Positions 11,244-23,211 of a stretch of DNA of 64,000 nucleotides are shown piece by piece. Both the position numbers and the translations under genes were made by a program. Below the pieces are notes generated by a model. The model searched no databases and was not told the origin of the DNA. It saw only the letters and a program-made list of their open reading frames with translations. Positions within the stretch are counted from its first letter, which is position 1. Each line of letters begins with the position of its first letter. Location: NCBI GenBank assembly GCA_022497145.1, contig MU385862.1, positions 310,001 through 374,000 on the forward strand, written 5' to 3'. Origin of the DNA: Rostrohypoxylon terebratum (taxonomy: Eukaryota; Ascomycota; Sordariomycetes; Xylariales; Hypoxylaceae).

Positions 11244-13975
11244 CTTGTTTCACGTACTCTACCGTACACGGATCGCAAGGGAGCCGACAGGCGCAAACGT
11301 GCTAGCAGTAGATGCGGGATGATGCAGGGGAAAATGAGGGAAAGTTATTTATAGTTGCTTTGCGACAGCTAGGCTTTAAGGACGTATGCGATGAAATTGA
11401 TTTTTTTTTATCGCAACGAGGTGAGGGGTTATGATGATTGGCCTTAGAGCGAAGTTATGAAGCCGAAGCTGGATGATTTTGACCAACAATATGGGAATAA
11501 TAGAATACACGGCACAGGATACAGACACGAACAAGTGAAACGAGTTCAAGAGAGGACAGGATAGATTCGAAGAGGTCTTTGATATGCGACCACACGGCTA
11601 TGGAGGGGGGATCTGGGGGGGAGTAACCTTGTCCGCAGGTTCGGTGGACTCATCAACCTGCCAAGGTTGGATGACAGGGCTGGTGATTGGTCGCTTATAA
11701 GCAGGCGCTTAAAGAATAGGGAAATATGGGTGAAGCAGATGGCATTTCCAAGCGCCCAATCAACCCGATGCTTGGTGTAGTACGTGAATTATACTGGCAG
11801 ACTGGCAGACTGGCTCCCTCACATGAAATGAGCGTATTTCTCTGGCTGGCCAACATTGCCGGTTTTCCTTGATAGCGCTCGAGCTGCCAGCGAATAGATG
11901 GAGAGGTTCATCCAGCCCCCAACTCCTATGATCGCTTGGCTATCGAGCACGAGTGATTCTGTCTCCCGTAGTATATCTCTTCGAATGATGAGAATATGAC
12001 AGTCGCTTGAATCCTATCTCGTTTTTCAGTCGTTGCCAACATTGGGTAATGGGCATATAGATGAAAGTCATCATGGCGCGCAACAAATGAGGCCTGCGAC
12101 TTTGGTTAAAAGCCTACTACTACGTAGGAGACCCAAGAAGCGTGACAGGGATTTTTGGGACGGATATTCCCACCATCACTCATTAAGTAAAAAGGATCCA
12201 TATCAGTCCCATCATAGCCGGGACATGGGACCTACTTAGCTCGACTGCTCGAGCGGCTATTTGATCCAAACTTCGCAATCGCATACTGCTGAACATAACG
12301 TGTTATGTATGTATGCAACGAGCTTGATCAAATGCGTATGCACTATGCACGGCTGTCGAAAATCCATCCGTCGCATGGGATGTTGGCCGAACCTTGTTGT
12401 TGCTACTATTAAAAAATAAGAACGTTACGGGAAGCTCCGCTATGCTCTAGAGCCTAGGCTCTAGCATCCCACCCTTACTGCGTAAACGATAACGATCCAT
12501 AGGGCTACGTCGACAAGGTCGGATTTGGACATGGTGAGAGAGGTGTGGCATTGTGGCTTGACTCGACTTTGCTTGGACGGGCTTGCTTCAAGCTGCTTTT
12601 TAAGTTTGCGGACTAGTATTGACCCCAACCACTTACATCACTTAGGAGTATTAAATGAATTTATTGGCTCTTACATACGTATGCAAGACTGCAAGTACCC
12701 GTTTTCAGCTCCTCTCGTCTTCGGGCGCTCGCATCTGCGAACGGTGGCGGTTCAAGTGGCGTTGAAGACGTAGGAAGATAGCTCCTTTATGGTCGACGTA
12801 TTTTCGATCCTCGTCAAGGCATGTTTAATCATTGATATTGGTCGGTTTCAAACAGTCGAAACTCGACTCGATATGCTTTTCTATTGTTTGATTCGGCTTA
12901 AATAATTTGGTGTTTACTAGGTAGGTGTATCAAGGTGAGTTCTGATAATGCACGTTGATCCATTGTTAGAGAAAGAGCCTGTCAGCCTGTGTCTCATCTG
13001 CCCGTAAGATAAAAAGCATAGGGGATCCATGTATGTTACACTACCTGATTGTTAACTAGGTCCTAGGTCCTATGGAAGCAAGCACGAATGATGCTGAAAA
13101 CTTGGAAATCTTATTCAATCATGTATTCGTCGCTCTTTACAATCTATCCTATCCATACATAAAATTACGGTTCACCTAAATTTGAATAGAATGTAGTCAA
13201 ATAGAGAAGGGTAAAAGTGGAGAAAAGAACGTCACTTCCGACATACAATACAATAGCATTGTCTGAAATCGGGTATAAAGATCGGTTGCGAATCATCGGA
13301 TTCAGATACCAAGGAGTCCGTCAACTCCACTCGGAGGCAACAATTCAACGCGGCACCGCGGCCAAAAAAACGCCTACCTATTAATAAGTAATATCTACGA
13401 ATGTCATCGGTTGCCTACAGTGTTCATATAACCATGACTCTTACCTGATGATGCAAAATCGTTCGAACACAAGAGCTCGGATATCGATCATGTTTTGCAA
13501 GTACCCCGACTGCCCGATCGGCGTTCGGAACTCAGATTTTGGGCCAATCAGAGCGGTTTTCGCTACACTTGATCGCTTGATTTAGTGTGTAGGGACGCGT
13601 GGCGACCCTCTAGATCGCCCATACTACAAGGACGATATAATTAGGCAACACCTTCTAAATCGTTCCGCCTTGTTCGGCTTGTGTTTAGCTTGTGTCGTAG
13701 AGGCTGAAGCATTGCGTTAGTCATTTGCCATCACACGATTGCCGTTACGCATCCCTGCCTGTAGCCTGTAGCCTGTAGCCTTGAGTTGCCTCCCACTTGA
13801 GTCTTGACTTGGGTTACACAATACGTCTACGAAATGTATATAAAAACCACATAGACCATTCAATCGAACCTAGAATCTTCACACATTACAACTTCATCAA
13901 ACAATTTCGAACAATCTCGAACAATCATTCGATCACCCGATCAATTTAATCTGCTAAGTATTCACCATATTCAAC
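11244..13975. other. Long divergent intergenic region (2.7 kb)
   Basis: The region separates the PhoD-like gene (-) from the Hsp20 gene (+) and should hold both promoters. I see no gene: the open frames near 12033-12239 and 12525-12773 have no family features and unlikely composition. Palindromic CCTAGG-type motifs occur, for example TAGGTCCTAGGTCCTA near 13057-13072. A direct repeat of CTGTAGC, about three copies, lies near 13758-13780. Confidence 0.45.
13837..13846 (+). promoter_or_regulatory. TATA box of the Hsp20 gene
   Basis: TATATAAAAA lies about 130 bases upstream of the Hsp20 start codon, followed by a C/A-rich leader with repeats of the form CGAACAATC near 13905-13930. A strong TATA box is typical of stress-inducible genes. 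I did not see a clean heat-shock element (alternating GAA and TTC units) close by. Confidence 0.6.
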
Positions 13976-15094
13976 ATGGCAAACACCAACAACAATAACA
14001 ACAATCAACCACCCCCTTTCTGGGAGTACATGCAATCGTTCGGTCCTCATGCATCCATGAGAGCGGGCGCTGGTGTTGACCACGCCAACACCGGAGCCAG
14101 CTTCGGAGCCAACTTCGGAAACGGCTTCCCATTCAACAGCGCCCAAACTTGGCCCGGTCATGAGTGGGCCCGCATGTCCGACCCTTGGAGCGGTTGGCAC
14201 GGATGGCACAGCGGTAGACGCGGTAGACATGGCTTCCAGAATTACCGCGAGGCCCCTACATCCGACAGAGAGGACGGCGAACACGATCATGACCACGACA
14301 ACGACCACGACGAAGACGAGGAGATGGAGAGTTCTCCCGAGACAATGAGAAACACTCCGGACGAGTCCGTTAACAGCGAGGCCCCACCTCCGCCTCCTCC
14401 GGGAGCTTTCCCTCACCCTCCCCCGCCGCCCCCGGTTGGTGCTCCTCACCACCCGCCTCACCCACCTCCCCCTTTCCATCACGGTCGTCCTCATCCCTTC
14501 GGCTTTGGTGGTCCTCATGGTCCTCATGGTCCTCATGGCCCTCACCGTGGGCGAGGCGGCCGATTTGGACGTCGGGGATGCCGCGGACCTCCTCCTCCAC
14601 CACCTGGCTACAGCGGTCCTTGGGACTTCCGCCCTCTGATGCACGCTTTCGCCACCCACCCGTTCGCCGAGGCATTCCGAGACTACATGGACCAAGCCCG
14701 CGAAGGTTTCACCAATGAGTCCAACGAGCAACAGGACAATGCTTTCGTCCCACCCGTCGACGTCTTCAACACCGAGAAGGCATACATCCTACACGTATCG
14801 CTGCCCGGCGCAAAGAAGGAAGACATTGGAGTTAACTGGGACGGCGAGAAGGTGAACATCGCCGGAGTCGTCTATCGCCCAGGTGACGAGGAGTTCATCA
14901 GCTGTTTGACCTCTAGCGAGAGGAAGGTCGGCATGTTTGAGCGAAGCATCAAGCTTCCGCCTCCCGGAAGCAGTGAGAAGGAGGAGGTCGACGGCGTCGG
15001 CATCACAGCCAAGATGGAGAACGGAATTCTCATCGTGACCGTTCCCAAGACCGAGAAGGAATGGACTCAGATCCACAAGGTCGATATCCAGTAA
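13976..15094 (+). CDS. Hsp20 / alpha-crystallin-type small heat shock protein with long Pro/Gly-rich N-terminus
   Basis: A single exon of 372 residues. The alpha-crystallin domain occupies about residues 260-372: FVPPVDVFNTEKAYILHVSLPG near 260-281, VNWDGEKVNIAGVV, then the closing block GILIVTVPKTEKEW. Small heat shock proteins bind unfolding clients without ATP, in the cytosol or nucleus. The first 255 residues are unusual for the family (whole proteins are usually 150-250 residues). They hold an Asn run after the start, an acidic/His stretch (DHDHDNDHDEDEEME), polyproline runs, and four repeats of GPH (bases ~14508-14545). A Phe-rich patch near residues 220-240 (RPLMHAFATHPFAEAF) just before the domain may be the usual oligomerisation or client-binding region. 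A TATA box upstream fits stress induction. The gene is convergent with PCC1. Confidence 0.92.
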   Translation: MANTNNNNNNQPPPFWEYMQSFGPHASMRAGAGVDHANTGASFGANFGNGFPFNSAQTWPGHEWARMSDPWSGWHGWHSGRRGRHGFQNYREAPTSDREDGEHDHDHDNDHDEDEEMESSPETMRNTPDESVNSEAPPPPPPGAFPHPPPPPPVGAPHHPPHPPPPFHHGRPHPFGFGGPHGPHGPHGPHRGRGGRFGRRGCRGPPPPPPGYSGPWDFRPLMHAFATHPFAEAFRDYMDQAREGFTNESNEQQDNAFVPPVDVFNTEKAYILHVSLPGAKKEDIGVNWDGEKVNIAGVVYRPGDEEFISCLTSSERKVGMFERSIKLPPPGSSEKEEVDGVGITAKMENGILIVTVPKTEKEWTQIHKVDIQ

Positions 15095-15495
15095 ACCTTT
15101 GATATCTGAGTTTAGTTTTTTGCAAGGACGCGGGTGGCTAAGATAGGTACGGAAGGCTAGGTAAGGATAACCCGGTAGTTTGGGCTTGCAGGCGCAAGGA
15201 GTTTTGGAGTTGGAGTTTTCAGATAAAATCGCCCCCAAGATAACCAATAAAAAATTGCGTTGAAAATAATGAGATGGCCTCCCTGTGTTGTTAGAATGAA
15301 GTTGATATCCCTTGTGATGTGAATTAGTAATGTGTTCTCGATTTGACACCTGTGTTCACTCTGATACTTGCATATCAGTGTTTCACATTCCATACATTTG
15401 GCAGCCCTGGAACAGCCTCGTAGTATAGACCGTCGACATTCCTAGAGTCTAGAGATTCTTACAATATAGCAAGATAAAGTTTACTTGGGTCGAAT
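15095..15495. other. Intergenic region between convergent Hsp20 and PCC1
   Basis: This is shared 3' flank. An AATAAAAAATTG stretch near 15246-15257 is a plausible polyadenylation signal for the Hsp20 transcript. Nothing else is recognisable. Confidence 0.4.
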
Positions 15496-15893
15496 TCATG
15501 CCGTAGTGTCTTTTGTGGCTATGACATCCGTATCGAGTTCTTGCATGACTTCAAGCACCAGATTTAGGCTGTCCATGAAGGAGTTGACAGCTACGCGCAG
15601 CATCCTGTTCGTCGTAGCCTTATACTCAATTTGTAGAATGTTCCCGCCTACGTCTCCGTTGGCGGCACCCTTATTTGAATTACCAATAGAGAATTTTCGT
15701 TGCACAAGTGGCGACAACTCCTTGTCAACTTGCAGTGTCTTGAGAGCGATGGATGCTAGGCGAGGTGTTGGGAATGGCACCTCAATATTTCTGGGAAGGG
15801 GGCAGTATCAGCATCATGATTGTCAAGTGTGACGGAAAACGTTACGTTGACGTACAACACACAAGGGAACTGTGTATCTTCCGTTGCCGCCAT
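15496..15893 (-). CDS. PCC1: EKC/KEOPS complex subunit Pcc1
   Basis: Exons 15893-15856 and 15790-15496 on the minus strand, with a 65-nt intron, give 110 residues, the normal size for this small protein. Pcc1 is the dimerising subunit of the EKC/KEOPS complex, which makes the t6A modification of tRNAs and also affects telomeres and transcription. The splice was chosen because it yields FPCVLNIEVPFPTPRLASIA, the typical start of the family. Retention would give a stop, and the GTAACG donor a few bases on gives the wrong frame. The body reads ALKTLQVDKELSP and ATTNRMLRVAVNSFMDSL, the conserved beta strand and helix of the Pcc1/CTAG fold. The gene is divergent from CDC14 about 1 kb away. Confidence 0.9.
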
Positions 15894-16953
15894 GATTGAT
15901 GTTAGTTGGTTGTTATCAGTTGTTGTTTTTCCGCGAGCGAATCGTGTTTTGTTTGGAAAATACTGTTGTTTAGTTGTTTAGATAGTAGATAGGAATGCGA
16001 ATTGCGTAATGAGAAAAAATTGAGGTTCCACGGTTTCAATCTAGAGCCGCTGCGGGGGATGGAAGGGATGGAAGGGTTACAGGGAAGGCGGGGAGGGGTA
16101 AATCGCAACCGGGTACGTACCTATGTATAATTTTTCTCTGATAAGATAAAGTTGACTGGACGGGACGGTTGGAATTCAGCTGAGGCTCAGTAGGTCGAGG
16201 TTTCAGCCACCGATGTAATATGGGACCTATGATAACCTATGATGGGTCTATGATGGACGGATTGTGGGTCATACGGTTGCCAGGCAACGGAAGGGTGCAT
16301 AAACATGACAAGGACAGGGGAAGCGATAGGTGGTGCCCTTAACCAAAATAGGTAAAATGTCAAATGAGACCGCTATGGCCTTTGCTTTCTTTGCTTTCCT
16401 TCTTACCCCAACAATAACAATCAAATAGGAAAATAATAATACGGCATCTGATACAAAAAAACATCGTCTCCTTGAAAAAAGGCTTCATGTTTTGACGATC
16501 TACAACATCTACTTTTTTTTTCAAACCTTTTCCCACTATTACTACTTGCTACTAACTAGTACCCCTTACAACTCCCTCACTCTCTTCTTCGCATTGCATT
16601 GCATCGCATCGTCTACTTCGCTTACAACTGTCTTGTCTTGATCATTCAATTAGATTGTGAATGCGTGAATGAATCTATTGCTTATTCATTTCATATCCCA
16701 TTACTCTCTTTACCCGAAAATCGCCAGTCGATCTTTCTAGGTAGTCAATCGCATACCGCATACCGCATACAGCTAACCTAAAGTGTTGACTGCCGAGTTC
16801 GACGATAAGCCTGCTTTTGTTTATGCGGAGCTATTGAAGCTTCCTCAACTTGTCCGGGTCCCGACGGCGTCTTTTGAAGGTTTCTTGAACAAATAACGGC
16901 ACTATTACAAGTACCTAGTAGAAGTAGGAGCATCGATAGCAACAGTCGCTAAG
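15894..16953. other. Divergent intergenic region between PCC1 and CDC14
   Basis: This must carry both promoters. I see no gene. From about 16370 onward the sequence is rich in T and C with short repeats (GCATTGCATTGCATCGCATCG near 16592-16612, CATACCGCATACCGCATACAG near 16750-16771). This fits a long CDC14 5' leader. Confidence 0.4.
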
Positions 16954-19219
16954 ATGGGACCTTCTTCGAGGACTTCCAACTCGGGTCAGGTTATCGAGTA
17001 TATTCCGGGTATGTTTTTTTTTTATTCTTCCTCGTCTTCACCGTCCTTTTGTATCGGCACACGACATCAATAATAGTTCAATAACTTGCACCCTCATATT
17101 CACCTCACCCTTGATCACCGCCCTAGTTCAATTTACTTCTGATTATATCCTTTAATCATTTTGCGCCTTCCGATGACGCAAAATAAGTTGAGATATTCCA
17201 TGTCTACTGGCATCTCTCCTAGCCCCCTACACCAACCATCTATACTACTTAATTCGGAAGCATTTCCAGTTACATTGCTTACAATTGCAGACCGCCTATA
17301 CCTAGCATCCTATCTTCATCCTCCTAACGCCGACACCGTCTTCCCGTACTACGAACAACCAACCCAATCGCCAAAGAAAAGGTCACAGAGAGCAGTTGAC
17401 GGTCCTGCACCTGCTCCACTCAAGTCCGAACGATTCCCTCCCTACTATTTCACCGTCGACGACACTCTCCTCTACAACGCATTCCACCACGATTTCGGGC
17501 CGCTTCACATTGGTCACCTCTACCGATTTGCTCTACACTTCCACGATGTGTTGGGTGCTAAGGAAAACCAACACAGGCCGATTGTGTTCTACAGTCGCGC
17601 TGATCCGAGAAGTAGGCTTACCGACACTTTGATCGTGAGACATTTGTGACAATTGCTGACAATATGGGACAGGTCGGGCAAATGCCGCTTGTTTACTAGC
17701 GTGCTACATGGTCCTGATCCAGTCCTGGCCACCTCACTTGGCCCTAGCGCCCATTGCCCAGGTCGATCCGCCCTTGATGCCTTTCCGAGATGCTGGTTAT
17801 AGTCAAGCCGACTATAGTATCACTGTTCAGGACATTGTATATGGCGTTTGGAAAGCCAAGGAAGAGAAGTGCTGTGTTTTGGACAACTTCGACCTTGACG
17901 AGTATGAGAAGTTTGAGCGAGTTGAACACGGTGATTTCAACTGGATTACTCCTAACTTCCTGGCATTTGCCTCTCCGCAAAGTACTCAGATTGCACGAAT
18001 CACGGAGTCTTCCGAATTATTCGCTACATTACCTAAGACACTGTCTGCTGTAGACGCTCACCCGACTCTTTCACAACCATTCAAGAATGTGTTGAGACAC
18101 TTTTCGGAACGCAACATCGGCCTAGTCGTGCGACTCAACTCTCCTCTTTACTCTCCGTCATACTTCGAGGCGCTTGGGATACAGCACCTTGATATGATAT
18201 TCGAGGATGGCACTTGCCCACCGTTGAGCACTGTCCGAAAATTCATTAAGCTTGCTCACGAGACGATCACGATTAGAAAGAAGGGTATTGCGGTTCACTG
18301 CAAGGCCGGTCTTGGAAGAACGGGATGCTTGATCGGAGCATATCTGATCTACCGTCATGGCTTCACTGCGAACGAGATCATTTCATTCATGCGATTCATG
18401 CGTCCGGGTATGGTTGTAGGCCCTCAGCAGCACTGGCTACATATCAATCAAGGAGTCTTCCGAGAGTGGTGGATTGAGGAGAGACTAGAAAGGAAATTAA
18501 GGAGGGAGATGGCCGCAAACGCACCACCCAGCACGCCCATCCGCGCAATGCAAAAGACCAATCTAAACCGAAGCGCGCAAGCCTCTACTCCTCCGAGCCG
18601 AAGCCCGTCTAACCGTACACCCCTTGGTGACCTGGACGATGAACGCCGTAACGCCGGTGTACAAGAAGACTACCTACCTGCACCAACACCCGGTCAACCC
18701 CGAAAGGGCAGTCGAGCGGACCGTCATCACCCCTACCAACGAAGTGCAGTCCACCACCCTACCGTCGAAGAGGAGCAAGATGGCTCTAGTAAGAACACAG
18801 AGTTCACCTCCGCCCACACTAGACGCTCTAATGATAGCATTGAATCGGAGGAGGAAATATATCTGCGCATGCGATCTAACCGTAAGGCATCTCGCACACC
18901 GGCTTGCAACGAAACGATCAGATCCGTTAGCCAGAGTACGACCACGACGATTTATCAAGTTATTGACAACGACGCATCCAATGATGCCGAGAATGTCGGC
19001 CATGGTCGTCCAAAGACCATCGTAGACCAGGTTACCGGTTCTCCAACGCGCTCAGCAAGCGCTTCCGGCGTATTGACCAAGGTCAGGAGCAGCAAGCGAT
19101 CGACTGAGTCTTCTCGAAACAAGGACTCGATGGGTGTGCGAAAGACCAGCGGTCGGATCGGCAGCATTGGCACTAACAACAACACCGCCAATTCGGCCCG
19201 TAAAGTTTCCGCTTTATAG
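16954..19219 (+). CDS. CDC14: Cdc14 dual-specificity protein phosphatase
   Basis: Exons 16954-17008, 17291-17611 and 17673-19219 (introns of 282 and 61 nt) give about 640 residues. Cdc14 reverses Cdk phosphorylation, preferring phospho-Ser-Pro sites, and controls mitotic exit, cytokinesis and septation. The start is set by the short first exon ending VIEYIP, which splices to DRLYLASY as in relatives. The second splice restores SRANAACLLACYMVL. The catalytic loop is HCKAGLGRTG with Cys near residue 335, followed by FMRFMRPGMVVGPQQHWLH. The ~240 residues after the catalytic domain are disordered, rich in Ser, Arg and Thr with several S/T-P sites, and probably regulate localisation. The first intron is unusually long for this window. 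An ORF starting inside it (17161) is an artefact of intron read-through. Confidence 0.95.
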
Positions 19220-20930
19220 GAAAACGAGGCTTTACGGTCGCCGAATTAACTATCAATGACCTTTCCCGATTAATGCTGCGATATCTCATGGCGTAACCAA
19301 TGATGATCGATCTCTCTGCGGGCAGCTAATTTCACGATGACGACTATGATGACGACCGAATCATGGTTCTTTTGCATATGCGTTTGGCGTTTGGTATCAG
19401 TGAAGAGGTTTACATGGATTTTCCTACCAAATCAATATAATGGATCCAAAACTTCTCTCTCTTCGCATTTGTCTTCGATGATTCCCTCTTCGAACTATAG
19501 AAGTACCTAGTATCCAGCTGGCTCCCTTGGTTACTTAGTATCGTCCTATGACGACCGGCATTTCCCACCGCACGCAGACTTGTGAATGACCTGGGCGTTT
19601 TGGCTCTCTTGTTTTTTTGTTTGTTTTTTTATACTTGTTGGTTAGTGTTAAGGGATGGATGGACATATTGCATCTATTAATCAGGGCTGGTTCTTTGCCG
19701 AGTCGTGTGGTCTTCCATTGTTAACTGACGTCGAGCTGGAGGGAGGATGCGATGCGATGCGATGCTGCGATAGCCTTTGGAGTAAAAGAGGGGGAGGTTC
19801 TCGTTGAAGTATCACTGCTTGGTTGTGCTTTAGATCAATACGCGTATATGACGAATCTTTTCTTCATTTTTACCAGCTCATCCCTTATTAATGTTTAATT
19901 GTGAATTGTGTGAAGTCGGTGATGGTGATGGTGATGATGAGAGTGGTGAACATTCACCGGATCTTCAGCGGCTCTCGTAAAGGTGGACTGGCTTTCCTTA
20001 ATGACGGTGAAGTGATCGGCGCTCTTCGATCGATCTTATTCGACCTTCCCCCGCAGCCCCCGGTCAGCCCCTTGTCCAAAGTCCGTCATATCATGGAAGT
20101 CTCCAAGGACGCCAGCTGGTTTACTGACTAGCCGGCTACTAGTAGAAGAGCAGTGAATCCTCGTTGTCTTTCCAAGTCATATATACCTCAGTCCGACCTC
20201 GTATCCGGTTTGAGCATTATGCTACTACTATAGACATGTATAGTAGATATACCATTGCTTAGATGGAGAAGCATCTTAGTGTCCACTCACCTGACGTTCG
20301 CTATGCCGTGTCTACGATCACCTCAGTCACCTCCTACCCCAGACCGGGGTTGATTTGAAACCGGCTAGGGCATAGTCACTTCTCGGATGCCTGTCTCCCG
20401 CATCACCGAAGATCATGACCGCAAACTCGCCAATTTCCCCGGCCAAGCGCCCTCTCGCTTGCGTGAATCCCCCGCTGCTCGGTGCTACTGTAGCATTGCG
20501 GAGGCTTGTTCCTACGGCATCTAATTCACCTGCATGCTTTTTTTTTTCTACACCATACATATCTCCCTACACATGGATTGCCTATGTGCGTAGGTCCTGA
20601 CGGCTTCCAGTAACGTTCCAGCTCCGGAGAAGGAGTACTATCGTGTCACTCCCGCATGCAATAGTTCAGGATCATGTGGCGTTTCTCCTTACTATACGGG
20701 CTAGACTCATTGGAACCGAGGTATTCTTCTCGGAGCTGAATATATTTAATACACCTTTTTCGATGAGTATTTATAGAGAGGCTTGGGAGGAGCCGTTCCC
20801 ATTGATATAGTTCGGTCGTCCGATGCTTGTATAATCATGTGAAATAAAGTGGTTTCTTGAAGCTGGAATATTGGGATATATTTCGACAGACAATTATTTC
20901 TTATAGGCCTGCAATACGGCCACTGTTTCT
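19220..20930. other. Intergenic region
   Basis: This holds the CDC14 3' flank and the carboxylesterase promoter. GCGATGCGATGCGATGCTGCG (19748-19768) and GTGATGGTGATGGTGATGATG (19918-19938) are short tandem stretches. The open frame near 19901-20131 is encoded by this simple repeat and has no family content. A TATATTTAAT stretch near 20741 is a possible esterase TATA element. Confidence 0.4.
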
Positions 20931-23211
20931 ATGGTCGAAGAGAAATTTTCGGACCCTCCCAAGGGTCAGCGGGATGTCCCTATGACTAAACTCCACGCTG
21001 TGAGGCGGAGGATCAAGCCGTGGTATATATACGCGCTCATGGCGACGACGGTAGTAACACTCGTTGTGGTTCTTTCGGCCGTATTGGTTACTCGACGGGA
21101 CCATCAGTGGTTTAGTGAAAAAATTCAGCACGACAAAAGGGTACCACCCCCTTATCTACTTTTCGTGTCTTTATCCTCTACTTTCTTGAATAGCTCCCCG
21201 GTCTCCCCTAGGCAATTATGTTCTCTATAATCGAGGTTCAAAGCTAAGAATAAAGATTGATAGTCTCCATCGAACCTGGGCATCGCTCGAGTCAATCTCG
21301 GTTATGCGCAATACCAGGGCTCGCTCGTCGGCACCGATGATAGCGTGGCACAATATTTAGGAATGCGATACGCGGCGCCACCGACGGGAGACCGCAGGTG
21401 GAGGGCGCCAATAGAACCGGAGGTAGATAATTCCGGGGACCAAGCTGCTGATTCTGTGAGTTTCATTACCCATACCTCTGTTCTCTGGGCTCTCCAATTG
21501 TCTCGAGTGATTCAAATTCAAAGGTGGTGAATATGGAATGAGATAGGAGGAAAAGTGACTTAGGAAATGATTAAACCTAGAGCGTTGCTAATTGACATTG
21601 TGATGTCGTGTGTAGTTTGGCCCAATCTGTCTAGGATCTGGATCAGCATGGCCAAATAGCGCCCAGGACGAAGACTGTCTATATGCAAACGTATGGGCGC
21701 CAGCTAACGCGACAGTGAAATCTAAACTACCCGTATGGCTGTTCATCCAGGGCGGTGGTAAGTATCGTCCCATATCCTCTAAAAATAAAGAAATATTTGT
21801 AATTAATTATTCACTAGGATACAATACCAACAGCAATGCGAACTGGAACGGTACCTACCTTCTAGAGCAATCTAACAACAGTATCGTGTTCGTGAACTTC
21901 AACTATCGTGTCGGCCTTTGGGGCTTCTTGGCATCGGAACGGCTCTTAGCCCCAGGTGCCGGAGATCTAAATGTCGGACTTCGAGATCAGATCGCGATGC
22001 TGCGATGGGTGCGGCAGCATATCGCGCAGTTCGGCGGCGACCCTGAGCATGTTGTCATCACAGGCACATCTGCCGGTGCCGGGTCCGTGGCTCTGCACCT
22101 ATTGATGGCCTACGGAGAGCATGGGCAGGGAAGCTACGGCAGTTACGGTAGCTACGGGAACTCAACTAGTACCGGCGACGCTGGGGACACGGTTGGCAGC
22201 AGTCTGTTCGTCGGCGGCGTTGGAGAGTCCGTCTTCTTCCCCTGGCAGCCACCTCTTCGCGACTTGGAGTGGCAATACGATCTCATCCTCAACCAAACGG
22301 GATGCGACTCCGATGCCGACCCCTTATCCTGCCTTCGCGGTCTTGACACCGCCACCCTGCAGCCTCTGAACACGCGCTCTCCCTTCCCCGGACGTCCCGG
22401 TCTCCCCACTCCACTCCCACTCTTCTACTGGACGCCTTGTGTCGATGGTGATCTTCTCCGGGACCTGCCGTACGTGCTCTTCGATCGTGGTGAGTACATC
22501 CCCGTGCCGGTAATCATGGGCACGACAACAAACGAAGGCGCGTCTTTCGCGTCGAACACATCGACATCTGAGGAATTCGGTACCTTTATGCAGAATAATT
22601 ACCCTAAACTTACCGACTCCCAAACCTCCGACATCATCGCACAATATCCGCAGGCCCTCCAAGTCCCGCTTCCACAGCACGCGTCCTGGTTCCCGTCCAC
22701 GGCGGCCGCGTACGGAGAAACTACTTTCATATGTCCGGCGAACTACATCTTGGCTTCATACACCCGTCCTCCAATTCCACCGTTCAATGCCGGTGTGAAC
22801 AGCAACCGGATATGGGGATACCGATATGACGTTACGGACCCGACAAACACGGCGAAAGGGGTCGGGGTCCCACATATCTGGGAGTCGTGGGCTGTATACG
22901 GACCGGACGCGATAAACGGCATAGGCGGCGGACCCGCAAGTTATTATGATCCCGGCATTTCCGCCGGGTTAGTGAAGCCGGTGCAGGATTACTGGATCTC
23001 GTTTGTCAAGACGCTGGATCCGAATACCGAGAGAGCGGTGGGGTCGCCTGCGTGGGAAGCTTGGGGGACAAGTGATGAGGCAAATAGTACCAATAATGAT
23101 GGGCAGAGGTTGCTTTTCCAGAACGAGGGTTTCACGATGGAACCCGTGTCGGCGGATTTGGCGGGGCGGTGCGACTTCTGGAGAGGTCTTGTGCCGGCGA
23201 CACAACAGTAG
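20931..23211 (+). CDS. Membrane-anchored type B carboxylesterase/lipase
   Basis: Four exons, 20931-21140, 21264-21455, 21616-21757 and 21818-23211, give about 645 residues. It belongs to the carboxylesterase/cholinesterase alpha/beta-hydrolase family and hydrolyses esters. There is no cleavable signal. Instead a basic segment (HAVRRRIKPW) precedes a single hydrophobic helix near residues 32-54, so a type II membrane anchor with the enzyme outside the cytosol is likely. Family landmarks: AQYLGMRYAAPPTGDRRW, EDCLYANVWAP, PVWLFIQGGGY (oxyanion region, built across splice 3), NYRVGLWGFLAS, the nucleophile in GTSAGAGS (Ser near 266), the acidic residue in TTNEGASF and the His in GVPHIWESW. The elbow reads GTSAG where many relatives have GESAG. 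A Gly/Ser/Tyr repeat insert (GSYGSYGSYGN) follows the nucleophile helix. The exon 1/exon 2 join (GTACCA donor) is the least certain splice. Substrate unknown. Confidence 0.88.

Noticed and set aside
13946..14731. A 261-codon minus-strand frame over the Hsp20 gene
   Set aside because: It is antisense to repetitive Pro/Gly/His coding DNA and reads as Arg/Val/Ser low-complexity; no family content.
17161..17290. An ATG-initiated start for CDC14 at 17161
   Set aside because: It lies inside intron 1; the exon at 16954 supplies the conserved VIEYIP N-terminus and splices in frame.
19901..20131. A 76-codon open frame
   Set aside because: Its start is encoded by a GATGGT simple repeat, and there is no family content or splice context.
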